From assembly GCF_007859715.1 (NCBI RefSeq), contig NZ_SJPG01000001.1, positions 3,312,728-3,376,727 on the forward strand: a stretch of 64,000 nucleotides of DNA, given 5' to 3'. Positions 31,822 through 40,911 of this stretch are shown here, piece by piece; position 1 is the stretch's first letter, and every line of letters starts with the position of its first letter. A model generated the notes under the pieces. It was not told where the DNA came from, ran no database searches, and saw nothing but the letters and a program-made list of their open reading frames with translations. The position numbers and the translations under genes are program-made. This DNA comes from Rubinisphaera italica. GTDB taxonomy: Bacteria; Planctomycetota; Planctomycetia; Planctomycetales; Planctomycetaceae.

Positions 31822-31924
31822 TTTTAAATTGAATGAAATCTGAACCCGCATTCCCCATTATCAGAAACGTTTCGCAAGTCAACTCATTACTATTATCGAA
31901 TTAAAATCACCGAAGTTATTAACC

Positions 31925-33523
31925 ATGTCGTCTCCTCCAGCAATCTCCAGTGAAACTTCGCAGTCGAAAAAACGTCGGATTGCGGTCATTGAAATTGGCA
32001 CGACTTCCATTCGCATGGCTATTGCCGAAGGGAATGAAGAGAGTCGTGTTCAGACTCTGGAAAAGCTTGTCCAGACGGTGGCGATTGGAGAAGACACCTA
32101 CACAGTCGGACGCATCTCCCGAAACACAATCGAAACATGCGTTGGCGTGTTGAAGATGTATCAGGAGAAGTTACGCGAATATCGACTGACGGATCCTCAG
32201 AACATTCGCGTTGTTGCCACGAGCGCTGTGCGGGAAGCGGAAAACACGCTGGCATTTGTTGACCGGGTTTTCATTGCGACGGGCTGGTCTGTCAATGTTC
32301 TCGATGTGGCAGAGCTTCATCGAGTCATATACCAGGGCATTCGGGTTTGGCGAGATCAACTTCCGACACTGTCCCAGGATCGCTGGGTGATCGCCGAAGT
32401 GGGTGGCGGCAATACCGAATACCTGATGCTTCAGCATGGCGAAGTAGAAGTGGCGAATGCCGTACGCCTGGGATCGCTCAGACTGAGTGCCTTACTAAAA
32501 ACATACGATGCCCCGGAAGGTCAGTGGCCGGTCTTATTGCGGAAACATGCTCAACGGGCGTTGAGCGGAACCGGAATCTATGCCGAGCGAACGCCAGCTG
32601 CAAAACTGCTACTTCTGGGGGGTGAAATGCGGTTAACTGCGGAAAAGCTTCTCGGAGTGGAATCTACTCAGGAAGCCGCGTTAATCACCTTGAAAGACCT
32701 GGAGTCATTCACCAACCGGGTTCTATCGATGAATGTCGATGAATTGGTCCGGGAATTTCACATTCCACTTCCAGATGCGGAAAATCTCGGTCCGGCACTC
32801 GTTGCGAATACTGAACTGGCAAAAGAATTACGTGTTTCCAAAATCCATGTTCTGCCCGCCACTGTCCGTGACGGATTGTTGCGGGAATTGATTGATCAGG
32901 ATGTCTGGTCGGATGAGTTGGTTCAGCAGATTATCCGTTCGGCCATTGATGTCGGACGACGCTTTCAGTTTGATGAATCTCATGCCGAACATGTCGCACG
33001 CTTATCGAAATCATTATTCAATCAACTCGCACCGCTCCATGGACTGGACCGACGATATGAATTGCTGCTCGTGCTGGCGGCTCTGCTTCATGAAATCGGG
33101 TTGTTCATTGGAACGAGTGCATATCACAAGCATTCGATGTATCTGATCACCAACTCCGAATTGTTTGGGATTGGTCGCAAACAATTGATAATAATTGGGC
33201 TGATCACTCGGTATCACCGGCGGACATCGCCAAAATCTTCCCATACAGGTTTTATCAATCTGGAACGGGATGATAGAGTCGTCGTTATTAAACTGGCAGC
33301 CATTTTGCGAGTTGCTTTGGCATTGGATGGAGCGAGAAATCAGCGGATTCACGATTTCGAATGCACGCTGACACCCAAACGGCTCGTGATAACCATTCCA
33401 GAAATATCCGACCTTTCCATGGAACAGCTGGCAATTCGTCAGATTGGAAATCTCTTCGAAGAAACCTTCGGTTTGCCAATCCTGTTACGTGGTCAGCCAA
33501 GTTTACCAATGAGAAAACGTTAG
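31925..33523 (+). CDS. Ppx/GppA-family exopolyphosphatase
   Basis: A 532-residue protein with the ASKHA phosphatase domains (about 1-310) and a C-terminal HD-like helical domain (about 330-460). The P-loop-like block is AVIEIGTTSIRMAIAEG, with Glu in place of the usual Asp. RVVATSAVREAENTLAFVDR follows, then the catalytic Glu candidate in VAELHRVIYQGI and EVGGGNTEYLML, where DIGGGSTE is usual. The HD-like part reads HVARLSKSLFNQL and LAALLHEIGLFIG. It would release phosphate from polyphosphate or act on (p)ppGpp. Next to ppk, exopolyphosphatase is the better guess. The two Asp-to-Glu exchanges are conservative but unusual. Confidence 0.9.
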   Translation: MSSPPAISSETSQSKKRRIAVIEIGTTSIRMAIAEGNEESRVQTLEKLVQTVAIGEDTYTVGRISRNTIETCVGVLKMYQEKLREYRLTDPQNIRVVATSAVREAENTLAFVDRVFIATGWSVNVLDVAELHRVIYQGIRVWRDQLPTLSQDRWVIAEVGGGNTEYLMLQHGEVEVANAVRLGSLRLSALLKTYDAPEGQWPVLLRKHAQRALSGTGIYAERTPAAKLLLLGGEMRLTAEKLLGVESTQEAALITLKDLESFTNRVLSMNVDELVREFHIPLPDAENLGPALVANTELAKELRVSKIHVLPATVRDGLLRELIDQDVWSDELVQQIIRSAIDVGRRFQFDESHAEHVARLSKSLFNQLAPLHGLDRRYELLLVLAALLHEIGLFIGTSAYHKHSMYLITNSELFGIGRKQLIIIGLITRYHRRTSPKSSHTGFINLERDDRVVVIKLAAILRVALALDGARNQRIHDFECTLTPKRLVITIPEISDLSMEQLAIRQIGNLFEETFGLPILLRGQPSLPMRKR

Positions 33524-33534
33524 TCCCTCAAGCA

Positions 33535-33643
33535 GTAGATTGGTTGAGCGAAGCGTAACCCAACACAAGTTGACAATTACCTATTTACTATCAAAAAGTG
33601 AATTCATTTCATAAATACAAACACGTAGCGCAAGCAAGTGAGT
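33535..33643. repeat. Two half-copies of dispersed hairpin repeats between ppx and ppk
   Basis: 33535-33564 (GATTGGTTGAGCGAAGCG, then TAACCCAAC) is a damaged version of the GGTTGGGTTA/TAACCCAACC hairpin at 40818. 33616-33643 (ATACAAACACGTAGCGCAAG) is one arm of the family 4 hairpin. Neither can form the full stem any more. Confidence 0.7.
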
Positions 33644-33682
33644 ATTCCCCGACTGAAGTCATTTAAATTTGAACGAAATCTT

Positions 33683-35779
33683 ATGAGTAGCGACCGGTAT
33701 ATCAATCGAGAATTAAGCTGGTTGGAATTCAATCAGCGGGTGCTCGACCAGGCCTGTGACTCCAGCGTTCCTTTACTCGAACGTTTGAAGTTTTTAGCCA
33801 TCACAGCATCCAACCTGGATGAATTCTTTATGGTGCGTGTGGGTGGTTTGCAGATTTTGACCTGGAAAGAAGTCAAACGACTCGACTTCACCGGCATGAG
33901 CCCGGAAGAACAACTGATCGCGATTCGGGATCGTGTTCGCAGAATGCAGCACGACCAATATGATTGCTACAACGAAGTCCTGGAACCTGCCCTTTCTGAA
34001 AATGGAATTCGTCGACTGCGAGCCGAAGATATTTCACAGTCGCAATTGAGAGTTGTAGAAGAACGTTTCGAGGATGAACTGTTTTCTATTTTGAGTCCGA
34101 TCGCAGTCTGGGACAACGAGCATGTCCCGATGCTTCCAGAACCGGACTTATGTTTGTGCATTCGTTTGAGATGTCTGCCCGATGCGGAAGAACCGTTTCG
34201 ATATGCCATCATCCGACTCGGCCGCAAACTGCCTCGCTTTTTGACAGTTCCTTCGGAGTCTGGATACGAGTACATGCTACTCGAAGATGTCGTTGCCGGT
34301 TTTGCGGAACGCTTCTTTCCGGGGGAACAAGTTCTCGAAGTTGTTCCGTTTCGGATGACCCGAAATGCAGATATTACGATCAGCGAAGATGTTGCGGTCG
34401 ATTTCATGGCGGAAATGGAGCAGTTGCTTCAGGCGCGGAAAGAAAGTCATTGCGTGCGTCTCGAAATCGATTCTCGTGCAACAGCGACTTTACAGGCATT
34501 TCTGGCCAATGCTTATCAGGCGGCTCCTGCAGATGTCTACCCGTTGCACGGTCCACTTGGGTTGAACGACTTCATGTCCCTTGCAAGTATCAAGGGATTT
34601 GACTCTCTGACTGATGAACCCTGGGAACCGAGTCGTGCCCTGGATATCGATCCCTCAGTGGATATGTTCGAACAATTGTCTCAGCGAAGTGCGGTCTTGC
34701 TACATCCCTATGAAAGTTTCGATCCCGTGATTCGCCTGATCTCCGAGGCTGCTCAGGATCCGGATGTGCTTTCGATCAAGCAGACTCTTTACCGAACCAG
34801 CGCGAACAGCCCGATTGTTGCAGCTCTCAAAGAAGCTGCAATCAGTGGCAAACATGTCACTGCGGTGGTCGAATTGAAAGCCCGTTTCGATGAAGCCCGT
34901 AATATCGAATGGGCAAAACAGCTTGAACTGGTCGGAGTGCAAGTCGTTTATGGCGTGAAGGGTTTGAAAACTCACGCCAAAATTTGTGTGATTGTTCGAC
35001 AGGAATCCCAGGGCATTTGCCGTTATGTGCATTATGGAACCGGGAATTACAACGAAAAGACGTCGCGGCTGTATGGGGATATCAGCTACATGACTTCGGA
35101 TGTCGATTTGACAGCCGATGCCGTTTCGTTTTTCAATGCCATTACGGCTTATTCTCAGCCACAACCCTACCATAAAATTGAAGCAGCTCCGACAGGTTTA
35201 AAACAAAGACTGCTCGAAATGATCGATGTCGAAATCGATCAGGCCACGCGGGGCGAAAAGGCATTCATCAAAGCAAAAGTTAACTCGCTGGTTGATCAGG
35301 AAATTATCGAAGCGTTGTATCGTGCCTCCTCTGCTGGAGTTCAAGTGCAGTTAAATATCCGCGGAATCTGCTGCTTGCGACCAGGGATTCCCGGCTTGAG
35401 CGAGAACATTACAGTCATCAGTATTATCGATCGATTTCTCGAACACGCTCGGATCGTGCACTTTCATCATGGTGGAGATGATCGTGTGTTTATATCGTCC
35501 GCAGACTGGATGCCACGAAATCTGGACCGACGTATCGAACTGCTGGTACCGATTGATGATGATCCAAGTCGTTTGCGCCTGATCGATTATCTCGATATCT
35601 ATTTTCGAGATAATACCAATTCAAAAGAGCTTGGTCCTGATGGAAACTACGTTCCCGTTTCCCGAAAAGGAAAACGCTTTCGGGCACAGGAATATTTTCA
35701 TAATGCCATTCAAATCGAAGCCAAGAAACGCAGCGACGAACAGTTGACGACATTTGAGCCGCATCGATCGCCGGAGTAA
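33683..35779 (+). CDS. ppk: Polyphosphate kinase 1
   Basis: Reversible synthesis of polyphosphate from ATP, on the inner membrane or in the cytoplasm. The 698 residues cover the four PPK1 domains: N-terminal YINRELSWLEFNQRVLDQA, the head domain with ATP contacts, and the two C-terminal catalytic domains. The autophosphorylated His lies in GLKTHAKICVIVR, and HYGTGNYNEKTSRLYGD and NLDRRIELLVPI are diagnostic. I choose the ATG at 33683 because the family N-terminus begins there; the upstream in-frame GTG at 33638 lies inside a repeat fragment. It follows the ppx gene by 159 bases. Confidence 0.97.
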   Translation: MSSDRYINRELSWLEFNQRVLDQACDSSVPLLERLKFLAITASNLDEFFMVRVGGLQILTWKEVKRLDFTGMSPEEQLIAIRDRVRRMQHDQYDCYNEVLEPALSENGIRRLRAEDISQSQLRVVEERFEDELFSILSPIAVWDNEHVPMLPEPDLCLCIRLRCLPDAEEPFRYAIIRLGRKLPRFLTVPSESGYEYMLLEDVVAGFAERFFPGEQVLEVVPFRMTRNADITISEDVAVDFMAEMEQLLQARKESHCVRLEIDSRATATLQAFLANAYQAAPADVYPLHGPLGLNDFMSLASIKGFDSLTDEPWEPSRALDIDPSVDMFEQLSQRSAVLLHPYESFDPVIRLISEAAQDPDVLSIKQTLYRTSANSPIVAALKEAAISGKHVTAVVELKARFDEARNIEWAKQLELVGVQVVYGVKGLKTHAKICVIVRQESQGICRYVHYGTGNYNEKTSRLYGDISYMTSDVDLTADAVSFFNAITAYSQPQPYHKIEAAPTGLKQRLLEMIDVEIDQATRGEKAFIKAKVNSLVDQEIIEALYRASSAGVQVQLNIRGICCLRPGIPGLSENITVISIIDRFLEHARIVHFHHGGDDRVFISSADWMPRNLDRRIELLVPIDDDPSRLRLIDYLDIYFRDNTNSKELGPDGNYVPVSRKGKRFRAQEYFHNAIQIEAKKRSDEQLTTFEPHRSPE

Positions 35780-35814
35780 ACCTCATCACCTGAAGTTTAA
35801 GATGGGCGTATGTA

Positions 35815-36327
35815 TCAGAGATCACTACGTTGCACAATATATTGAAGATGATCCTTATCGTAATGCTGAACCAGGCGATGTGGTTTCATTTGATTTTTCA
35901 GGGCAACTCGCTGTGAAGCGATATTGGCTGGTTGAATCAAGCTGCAAACCTGCTCCACGTTCAATTCATTGAACGCATAATCACGGCAGGCGATTGCTGC
36001 CTCCGAAGCGAATCCCCGCTTCCAATATTGCGAGTGGATCATATAGCCCACCTCCAGCCAGAGTTCGCCCTGGATTTTTTGAGAAACGACTCCCGCCTGC
36101 CCTACCAGACGACCATCCTGCTTGCGCTCCACCAGCCATAATCCGTGGCCAAACTCCTCATAGCGCCCCATTTGACGATCGAGCCATTCGTAGGCCTCTT
36201 CGCGTGTGTATTGTTTAGGATAAAAACGCATGACCTCTGGATTGCTTAGTATCTCACAGAGAAAATCGATATCGGATGGCCCCATTTGCCTAAGCCGTAA
36301 TCGTTCTGTTTCCGGCAGTTTTTTCAT
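35815..36327 (-). CDS. GNAT acetyltransferase, RimJ/RimL-like
   Basis: A 170-residue Acetyltransf_3-type protein: TERLRLRQMGPSDIDFL at the start, GLWLVERKQDGRLVGQAGV in the middle, and the acetyl-CoA site in YWKRGFASEAAIACRDYAF. NVEQVCSLIQPANIASQRVA is the usual C-terminal block. The substrate is unknown. I place the start at 36327 (MKKLPETERL) because this fits the family; a longer frame to 36477 would overlap the divergent VWA protein gene. The 63 bases between the two starts form a compact divergent promoter region. It converges with ppk. Confidence 0.88.
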   Translation of the reverse strand: MKKLPETERLRLRQMGPSDIDFLCEILSNPEVMRFYPKQYTREEAYEWLDRQMGRYEEFGHGLWLVERKQDGRLVGQAGVVSQKIQGELWLEVGYMIHSQYWKRGFASEAAIACRDYAFNELNVEQVCSLIQPANIASQRVALKNQMKPHRLVQHYDKDHLQYIVQRSDL

Positions 36328-36390
36328 CGTTTGCGTTAACTTTTCTATAATTTTGATGGCACACAAGCAAAATTCAGGCACAATTTTCTT

Positions 36391-37416
36391 ATGTCCATAT
36401 TCCGCCAGATTCCGAACCTCTTGCGATCTCGCATCATACTGAAACGACATTTCAGAATCGCTTTTCCTGGACAGCAAACTTGCATTTCCTGGGGATCAGC
36501 GATTTTCTTCCATGTTGTCATTCTGTTTCTCTTGTTGTTGATTCCCCATGTTTCCATTAAAAAAACAGTTACTCAGGCAATCGAAGCAACATGGAATACG
36601 GTAGAAACTAAGGAGGTTCTCTGGAAAAACCCGCTGCAGATCACCATGGAAACTTCCAGTCAGCCCCAACAGCCAAACAGTTCCTTGTTTGAATCTTCAC
36701 CTCAAAAGCTCCTGCAACCTGTCAGTCCACAGCCTCAGATTTCGGTTTCCCTTCCCACAGATCCTCTGCTTTTTGCAGTCAATCCCAATCCCGTACAGCT
36801 ACATGAATTTGGGGAATTTGCTGAAGTTCCGAACAATACTATTGCTGGTTTATGGCATCTGGCAGGAATTGGCGAGGGAATTGACCGATACGGAGCCAGC
36901 AGCGGTGGTTTTTTGACACGAGAGACAAAGACAAATGACAAACGCATTGTGTATGTTGTCGATGCTTCAGCCAGTATGAACGGTAAGCACGACTCGGCTG
37001 CAAAGACGAGGTTCGGTCGAGTGAAAGTCGAATTGTTCCGCTCAATCGAATCGCTTTCACCGGAACAGGAATTCTGTGTTTATTTTTTCAATAATAATTC
37101 TACAGTAATGTCTCCCGGAAAGTGCGTAATGCGAGGTCGAAACAGACCTATGAAACTCTATGAGTGGATCGCCACGTTCCGGGCTGTTGGCCCAACTCAG
37201 CCTCTAGCATCACTCCAAGCATCCATCCACCAAAGCCCTGACCTTATCTATTTCCTCACAGATGGGCTCATTTCAAGACGGGATCTGGATAAAGCCTCTC
37301 GACTCAATCAGGGGAAAGCCCGCATTTGCACAATCTGTATTGGAAATCCCTCAAGTGAAAAACAACTACGGGAGCTCTCTCAGTTCAACCAGGGGACATA
37401 CACATTCGTTCCATAA
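36391..37416 (+). CDS. Membrane-anchored VWA-domain protein
   Basis: A 341-residue protein with one N-terminal membrane segment at about residues 34-53 (GSAIFFHVVILFLLLLIPHV). A Pro/Gln/Ser-rich spacer of about 100 residues follows. The von Willebrand A domain starts near residue 183. The metal-ion-dependent adhesion site is complete: DASAS in RIVYVVDASASMNG, a Thr in AVGPTQPLASL, and Asp in LIYFLTDGLISRRDL. It is expected to bind a protein partner outside the cytoplasm. It stands alone, divergent from the GNAT gene, so the partner is unknown. Two repeat elements follow the gene. Confidence 0.88.
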   Translation: MSIFRQIPNLLRSRIILKRHFRIAFPGQQTCISWGSAIFFHVVILFLLLLIPHVSIKKTVTQAIEATWNTVETKEVLWKNPLQITMETSSQPQQPNSSLFESSPQKLLQPVSPQPQISVSLPTDPLLFAVNPNPVQLHEFGEFAEVPNNTIAGLWHLAGIGEGIDRYGASSGGFLTRETKTNDKRIVYVVDASASMNGKHDSAAKTRFGRVKVELFRSIESLSPEQEFCVYFFNNNSTVMSPGKCVMRGRNRPMKLYEWIATFRAVGPTQPLASLQASIHQSPDLIYFLTDGLISRRDLDKASRLNQGKARICTICIGNPSSEKQLRELSQFNQGTYTFVP

Positions 37417-37490
37417 CTTTGGAGATCCAATTGTTTCTGCTGACTCTTCCTCAAGAATTCCTGGTGAAATGTGCACGAATTGAATGAACT

Positions 37491-37600
37491 CGTACCCTGT
37501 CAGGGCTTAGATTTTTGCATCAAATCACTGTAACGTACTTCGTTTTCGTGCTTTATTTATTAAGAACATCAACCCAAACTATTCGCTTGGAAGGCGCACT
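37491..37600 (+). repeat. Family 2 structured repeat, copy E2
   Basis: About 110 bases beginning CGTACCCTGTCAGGGC and ending GGCGCACT. It keeps the leading hairpin (CCCTGTCAGGG), the central block CGTTTTCGTGCTTTAT and ACATCAACCCAAAC. Its last bases ACT run directly into CTAG of family 1 copy C. Confidence 0.82.
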
Positions 37601-37704
37601 AGACCATTTTCAAATGGTCTCTGCAGTCGCTTGGACACGAAATGTCCTAAAAACGCTAAGCCTGCTCCTGCCGAACGCTGCAGGTAATTATTGAATATGC
37701 TATA
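37599..37704 (+). repeat. Family 1 MITE-like element, copy C
   Basis: Starts CTAGACCATTTTCAAATGG and ends in TTGAATATGCTATAG. The inner hairpin is GGACA-CGAAA-TGTCC, different in sequence from copies A and B but in the same place. CTGCAG is present near both ends. Confidence 0.85.
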
Positions 37705-38026
37705 GGATTAAACAGTAATGTCTGATAGGTTGCACAAGGAAGCATCAGAGCTTGCCTCTATTTTGATCAATCAATCGCTCAAATCACTCAATTGAGAGTT
37801 AATGATTCTATGCAATCACTTGATTTCATGGATATTGTCAACTTTCTCAGAAACTAATTAAAGTTTGGACCAATAATTGCTTATCAATCAAACGCTATAT
37901 AAGGGATGTGGGTCAAATACAGGGATCCCTTGAAGATGATATTGACAATCTTCGATACCGAGAGATAATTTCGAATCGAATCCACGAGAAGACACTTTTC
38001 AAAAACTAACACATGAAATTTCGGCT

Positions 38027-38131
38027 ACTGCCCTTTAAGGGCTAAGATTTGGGCCTCAAATAACTGTACCGCACTCCGTAGTTGTGCGGTACAACATCAT
38101 TAACCCAAATTATTAGTAGGGAAGACGCACT
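38027..38131 (+). repeat. Family 2 structured repeat, copy E3
   Basis: A 105-base copy beginning ACTGCCCTTTAAGGGC and ending GACGCACT. Its central hairpin is extended to nine base pairs, GTACCGCAC/GTGCGGTAC. The inverted pair ATTTGGG/CCCAAAT encloses that hairpin. Confidence 0.85.
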
Positions 38132-38421
38132 TCATGATTGTCTTCACAGTGTTACCTGTTGAAGAATTCATCTTCACCAAAAGTTCACGAAAGTTCACTT
38201 AGTAAATTTCCTTAAATCTTGAAAAATTATCTGGTAAGACCAGTTGACATTCACTTGATTGACGATACGATCACTTAGAACTTTGTTACTACGAGGATAA
38301 GTAACTGAAACTTCTTATCCAACCATTTCGGAAATGTTCGCACGCTCAGAATAGTATTTCGTTAACAGCGTGCTTTTAAAAAATTACAGCTTCGTCACAC
38401 GAAGCGAGGAAGGAAAAGCTG

Positions 38422-38835
38422 ATGATTACCCCAATTAGTGAAACGAGTGTTGCACGCGAAAACAGTGTCATCCCGGATCGTACACCGATGGAAACCGAGA
38501 TCGACGTTCAACTGGAAAAAGATCTGGTTCAGTCGTTCAAACTGCTGGCTGACGAAACCCGCCTGCGAATTCTATTTTACCTGCAGAGTTCTGGCGAATT
38601 GCATGTGACCGCACTTTGCGATCGACTCAAGCAGAGCCAGCCAGCTGTCAGCCATCACTTGGCTTTGATGCGAGTTGCCGGCTTGATCGAAGCTCGCCGT
38701 GATGGCAAGCACAACTTCTACTCGATCCGTAAGATTCACTTCTATCGTCTGATTTCTGAGTTCTTCTCAGCCATGAAAAACGACAGCAGCAACGACTTGC
38801 GATTCGAAGACTTCACAATTTCTCGTGAAGACTAG
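38422..38835 (+). CDS. ArsR-family winged-helix regulator
   Basis: A 137-residue transcription regulator. The winged helix spans about residues 35-110: SFKLLADETRLRILFYLQS, recognition region ALCDRLKQSQPAVSHHLALM, and wing LIEARRDGKHNFYSI. The metal-binding ELCVCD motif of ArsR/SmtB is absent (here HVTALCDRL, with a single Cys), so it is probably not a classic metal sensor. The N-terminal 30 residues are an acidic extension. A strong AAGGAAAAG site precedes the ATG and a terminator follows, so it is monocistronic. Its target is unknown. Confidence 0.93.
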   Translation: MITPISETSVARENSVIPDRTPMETEIDVQLEKDLVQSFKLLADETRLRILFYLQSSGELHVTALCDRLKQSQPAVSHHLALMRVAGLIEARRDGKHNFYSIRKIHFYRLISEFFSAMKNDSSNDLRFEDFTISRED

Positions 38836-38856
38836 CCGACTTGAGCAATCTGATGA

Positions 38857-38888
38857 AGCCGTGAAGTTCATTCTTCACGGCTTTTTTT
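38857..38888 (+). terminator. Terminator of the ArsR-family gene
   Basis: Perfect stem GCCGTGAAG/CTTCACGGC with a six-base loop, followed by seven T residues. Confidence 0.92.
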
Positions 38889-39008
38889 ATGCACACACTT
38901 CAATACGTTCTAAACCGATTGAATCGTGTCGAACTTCCTTTTTTTTTCAGCTGGTCTCTGATAAATTTGGTTTGAAACCTGATCCCCAAAAGAGGAACTT
39001 TTCTACTT

Positions 39009-40148
39009 ATGTCTCAACCCGTCAAACTCGCTCTGGCAGATGGTACAGTCTTTTCCGGAACCGCCTTCGGAGCAGAGGGCGAATCCTTTGGTGAAGTCGT
39101 TTTCAACACCAGCATGACTGGCTACCAGGAAATTATCACCGACCCATCCTATTGCGGCCAAATCATTGTGATGACCTACCCGCAAATTGGGAATTATGGG
39201 GTCAATCCTGAAGACATTGAAAGCAGTGGAACGGCTCTCAAAGGCTTCATCTGTCGAGAAGTTTGCGAGAAGCCGAGTAATTATCGAGCCACGCATTCCC
39301 TCTCCAGTTATCTGGCCGAACATGGTGTGATTGGAATGCAGGGGGTTGACACCCGCGCTCTGGTTCGTCGACTGCGAACTCAAGGTGCGATGACCGGTGT
39401 GATTTCTACTGTCGATCTGGATGATGCTTCTCTGGTTGCCAAAGCTCAACAATCGCCGGATTTGGTCGGACAGGATTATGTGAAAGCGGTTTCTGCCAAA
39501 GAAACGACCTGCTGGTCGGAAGCGCTTTCAGAACTGGCACGAACACCCGCTAATCAGACAACACTTCCTCCGAACAGCAAACGCCCGAAAGTTGTCGCGA
39601 TTGATTACGGCATGAAATGGAATATCCCTCGGCACCTGGTCGATTGTGGATGTGATGTCGAAGTGATGCCAGGCACTTCGACTGCCGCCGAGATACTCGA
39701 ACGGAATCCAGATGGCGTTTTCCTGTCCAATGGCCCAGGTGATCCCCGACCTCTGGACTATGCTGTGAATACAATTCGCGATTTGATCGGTAAAAAGCCG
39801 ATATTCGGAATCTGCCTTGGCCAACAACTTCTTGGATTGGCGATGGGCGGAGAGATTTACAAACTGAAATTCGGACACCGGGGAGCCAATCAGCCGGTGA
39901 TGAATAAGAAAACCGGCCGAGTCGAAGTAACTAGCCAGAATCATGGCTTTGCGATCAACGAAAAGACTCTGCCTGATAACGTTGAAGTGACTCACATCAA
40001 TCTAAACGACAACACCGTTTCAGGAATCCGGCACAAAACCGAACCGGTCTTCGGAGTACAGTATCACCCCGAAGCCTCAGCTGGTCCGCACGACAGTCGT
40101 TATCTGTTTGATGAATTTATGCAATCGATGATTGGGGTCAATGTCTAG
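39009..40148 (+). CDS. carA: Carbamoyl-phosphate synthase small subunit
   Basis: Glutamine amidotransferase subunit that supplies ammonia to CarB for carbamoyl phosphate, used in pyrimidine and arginine synthesis. The 379 residues contain the N-terminal CarA domain (LADGTVFSGTAFGAEG, FNTSMTGYQEIITDPSYCGQ) and the class I amidotransferase domain. The catalytic Cys lies in FGICLGQQLLGLA, and the His-Glu pair in VQYHPEASAGPHDS. KFGHRGANQPV is also typical. carB is not in the window, so the subunits are encoded apart or carB lies elsewhere. Confidence 0.97.
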   Translation: MSQPVKLALADGTVFSGTAFGAEGESFGEVVFNTSMTGYQEIITDPSYCGQIIVMTYPQIGNYGVNPEDIESSGTALKGFICREVCEKPSNYRATHSLSSYLAEHGVIGMQGVDTRALVRRLRTQGAMTGVISTVDLDDASLVAKAQQSPDLVGQDYVKAVSAKETTCWSEALSELARTPANQTTLPPNSKRPKVVAIDYGMKWNIPRHLVDCGCDVEVMPGTSTAAEILERNPDGVFLSNGPGDPRPLDYAVNTIRDLIGKKPIFGICLGQQLLGLAMGGEIYKLKFGHRGANQPVMNKKTGRVEVTSQNHGFAINEKTLPDNVEVTHINLNDNTVSGIRHKTEPVFGVQYHPEASAGPHDSRYLFDEFMQSMIGVNV

Positions 40149-40175
40149 GGATTTGTATTCTGGCCCAATAACCCT

Positions 40176-40250
40176 CGAATTGTGTGCCACTGGCTTGGCC
40201 AGTGCAAATCGACACTAAGTACTAATGTTTCATACACTGGCAGAGCCAGT
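40176..40250. repeat. Pair of ACTGGC/GCCAGT hairpins
   Basis: Two short hairpins, ACTGGC-TTG-GCCAGT near 40190 and ACTGGC-AGA-GCCAGT near 40236, between carA and ndk. The leading TTGTGTGCCACTGGCTTGG resembles the stretch around 30561-30588, so this is another dispersed motif. Confidence 0.65.
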
Positions 40251-40322
40251 ACCAGCCTGACGGGTCGATACTCCAAGGACTATATACCAACCTTCTACCT
40301 TTAACCTTCAAGACACACCGCC

Positions 40323-40787
40323 ATGCCACAAGAGCAGACTTTAATTCTTTTCAAGCCCGATGCCATTCAACGTCGTTTGATTGGAGCATTGCTATCCCGG
40401 ATTGAGAACAAGGGCTACAAAATTGCAGGATTGAAGATGCTGCAAGTGACGCCTGAACTGGCTCGAAAACATTATGAGGAACATGTTGAGAAGCCTTTCT
40501 ACCCACACTTAGAATCATTTATCACCTCTGCACCAGTTGTTGCATTGGTTGTTGAAGGCCCGGATGCGATTTCTGTCATGCGTACCATGATGGGCAGTAC
40601 GAATGGACGCGAAGCGAATCCGGGAACCATCCGCGGAGATTACGGCACCTCACGTCAAATGAACCTTATTCATGGCAGTGATGGCCCCGAAGCCGCTAAA
40701 CGTGAGATCCCGATTTATTTTCAGGACAACGAATTGTGCGAATATTCGCTTTCACTGGCTGCATCTTTGATGGCTGCTGACGAATAA
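40323..40787 (+). CDS. ndk: Nucleoside-diphosphate kinase
   Basis: Transfers the terminal phosphate of ATP to nucleoside diphosphates. The 154 residues show TLILFKPDAIQRRLIG at the N-terminus, MRTMMGSTNGREANPGTIRG, and the active-site His in NLIHGSDGPEAAKREI. The family length is normal. It may be cotranscribed with carA (174-base gap), though hairpins lie between them. A perfect hairpin follows it. Confidence 0.97.
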   Translation: MPQEQTLILFKPDAIQRRLIGALLSRIENKGYKIAGLKMLQVTPELARKHYEEHVEKPFYPHLESFITSAPVVALVVEGPDAISVMRTMMGSTNGREANPGTIRGDYGTSRQMNLIHGSDGPEAAKREIPIYFQDNELCEYSLSLAASLMAADE

Positions 40788-40817
40788 TTTTCTAACTTCA
40801 CTGAGCCGAGACAATCT

Positions 40818-40851
40818 GTAGGTTGGGTTAGCGAAGCGTAACCCAACCTAC
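40818..40851. terminator. 13-bp perfect hairpin after ndk, repeat family 5
   Basis: GTAGGTTGGGTTA pairs perfectly with TAACCCAACCTAC around the loop GCGAAGCG. A run of T residues follows near 40861-40867. This sequence is a dispersed hairpin known from many bacterial genomes, and a damaged copy lies at 33535. It probably acts as the ndk terminator. Confidence 0.75.
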
Positions 40852-40911
40852 GACTGGAATCTTTTTTTAACCTCGTGTTGCTGTTGGAAGCGTCGTCTTC
40901 CAGACTGGAGT

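Larger units (their letters stand above)
37417..38421. other. 1-kb gene-free region with three repeat elements
   Basis: Holds family 2 copies at 37491-37600 and 38027-38131 and family 1 copy C at 37599-37704. The stretch 37705-38026 is A/T-rich and I recognise nothing in it. The last 290 bases before the ArsR gene must hold its promoter and possibly its operator; I do not see a clear inverted repeat there. Confidence 0.6.

Noticed and set aside
33638..33682. Upstream GTG start for ppk
   Set aside because: It lies inside a half-copy of a dispersed repeat and would add 15 residues unlike the family; the ATG at 33683 fits PPK1.
29195..38131. Family 2 repeats as a CRISPR remnant
   Set aside because: Copies are 105 bp, far apart and without regular spacers; no cas gene is present.
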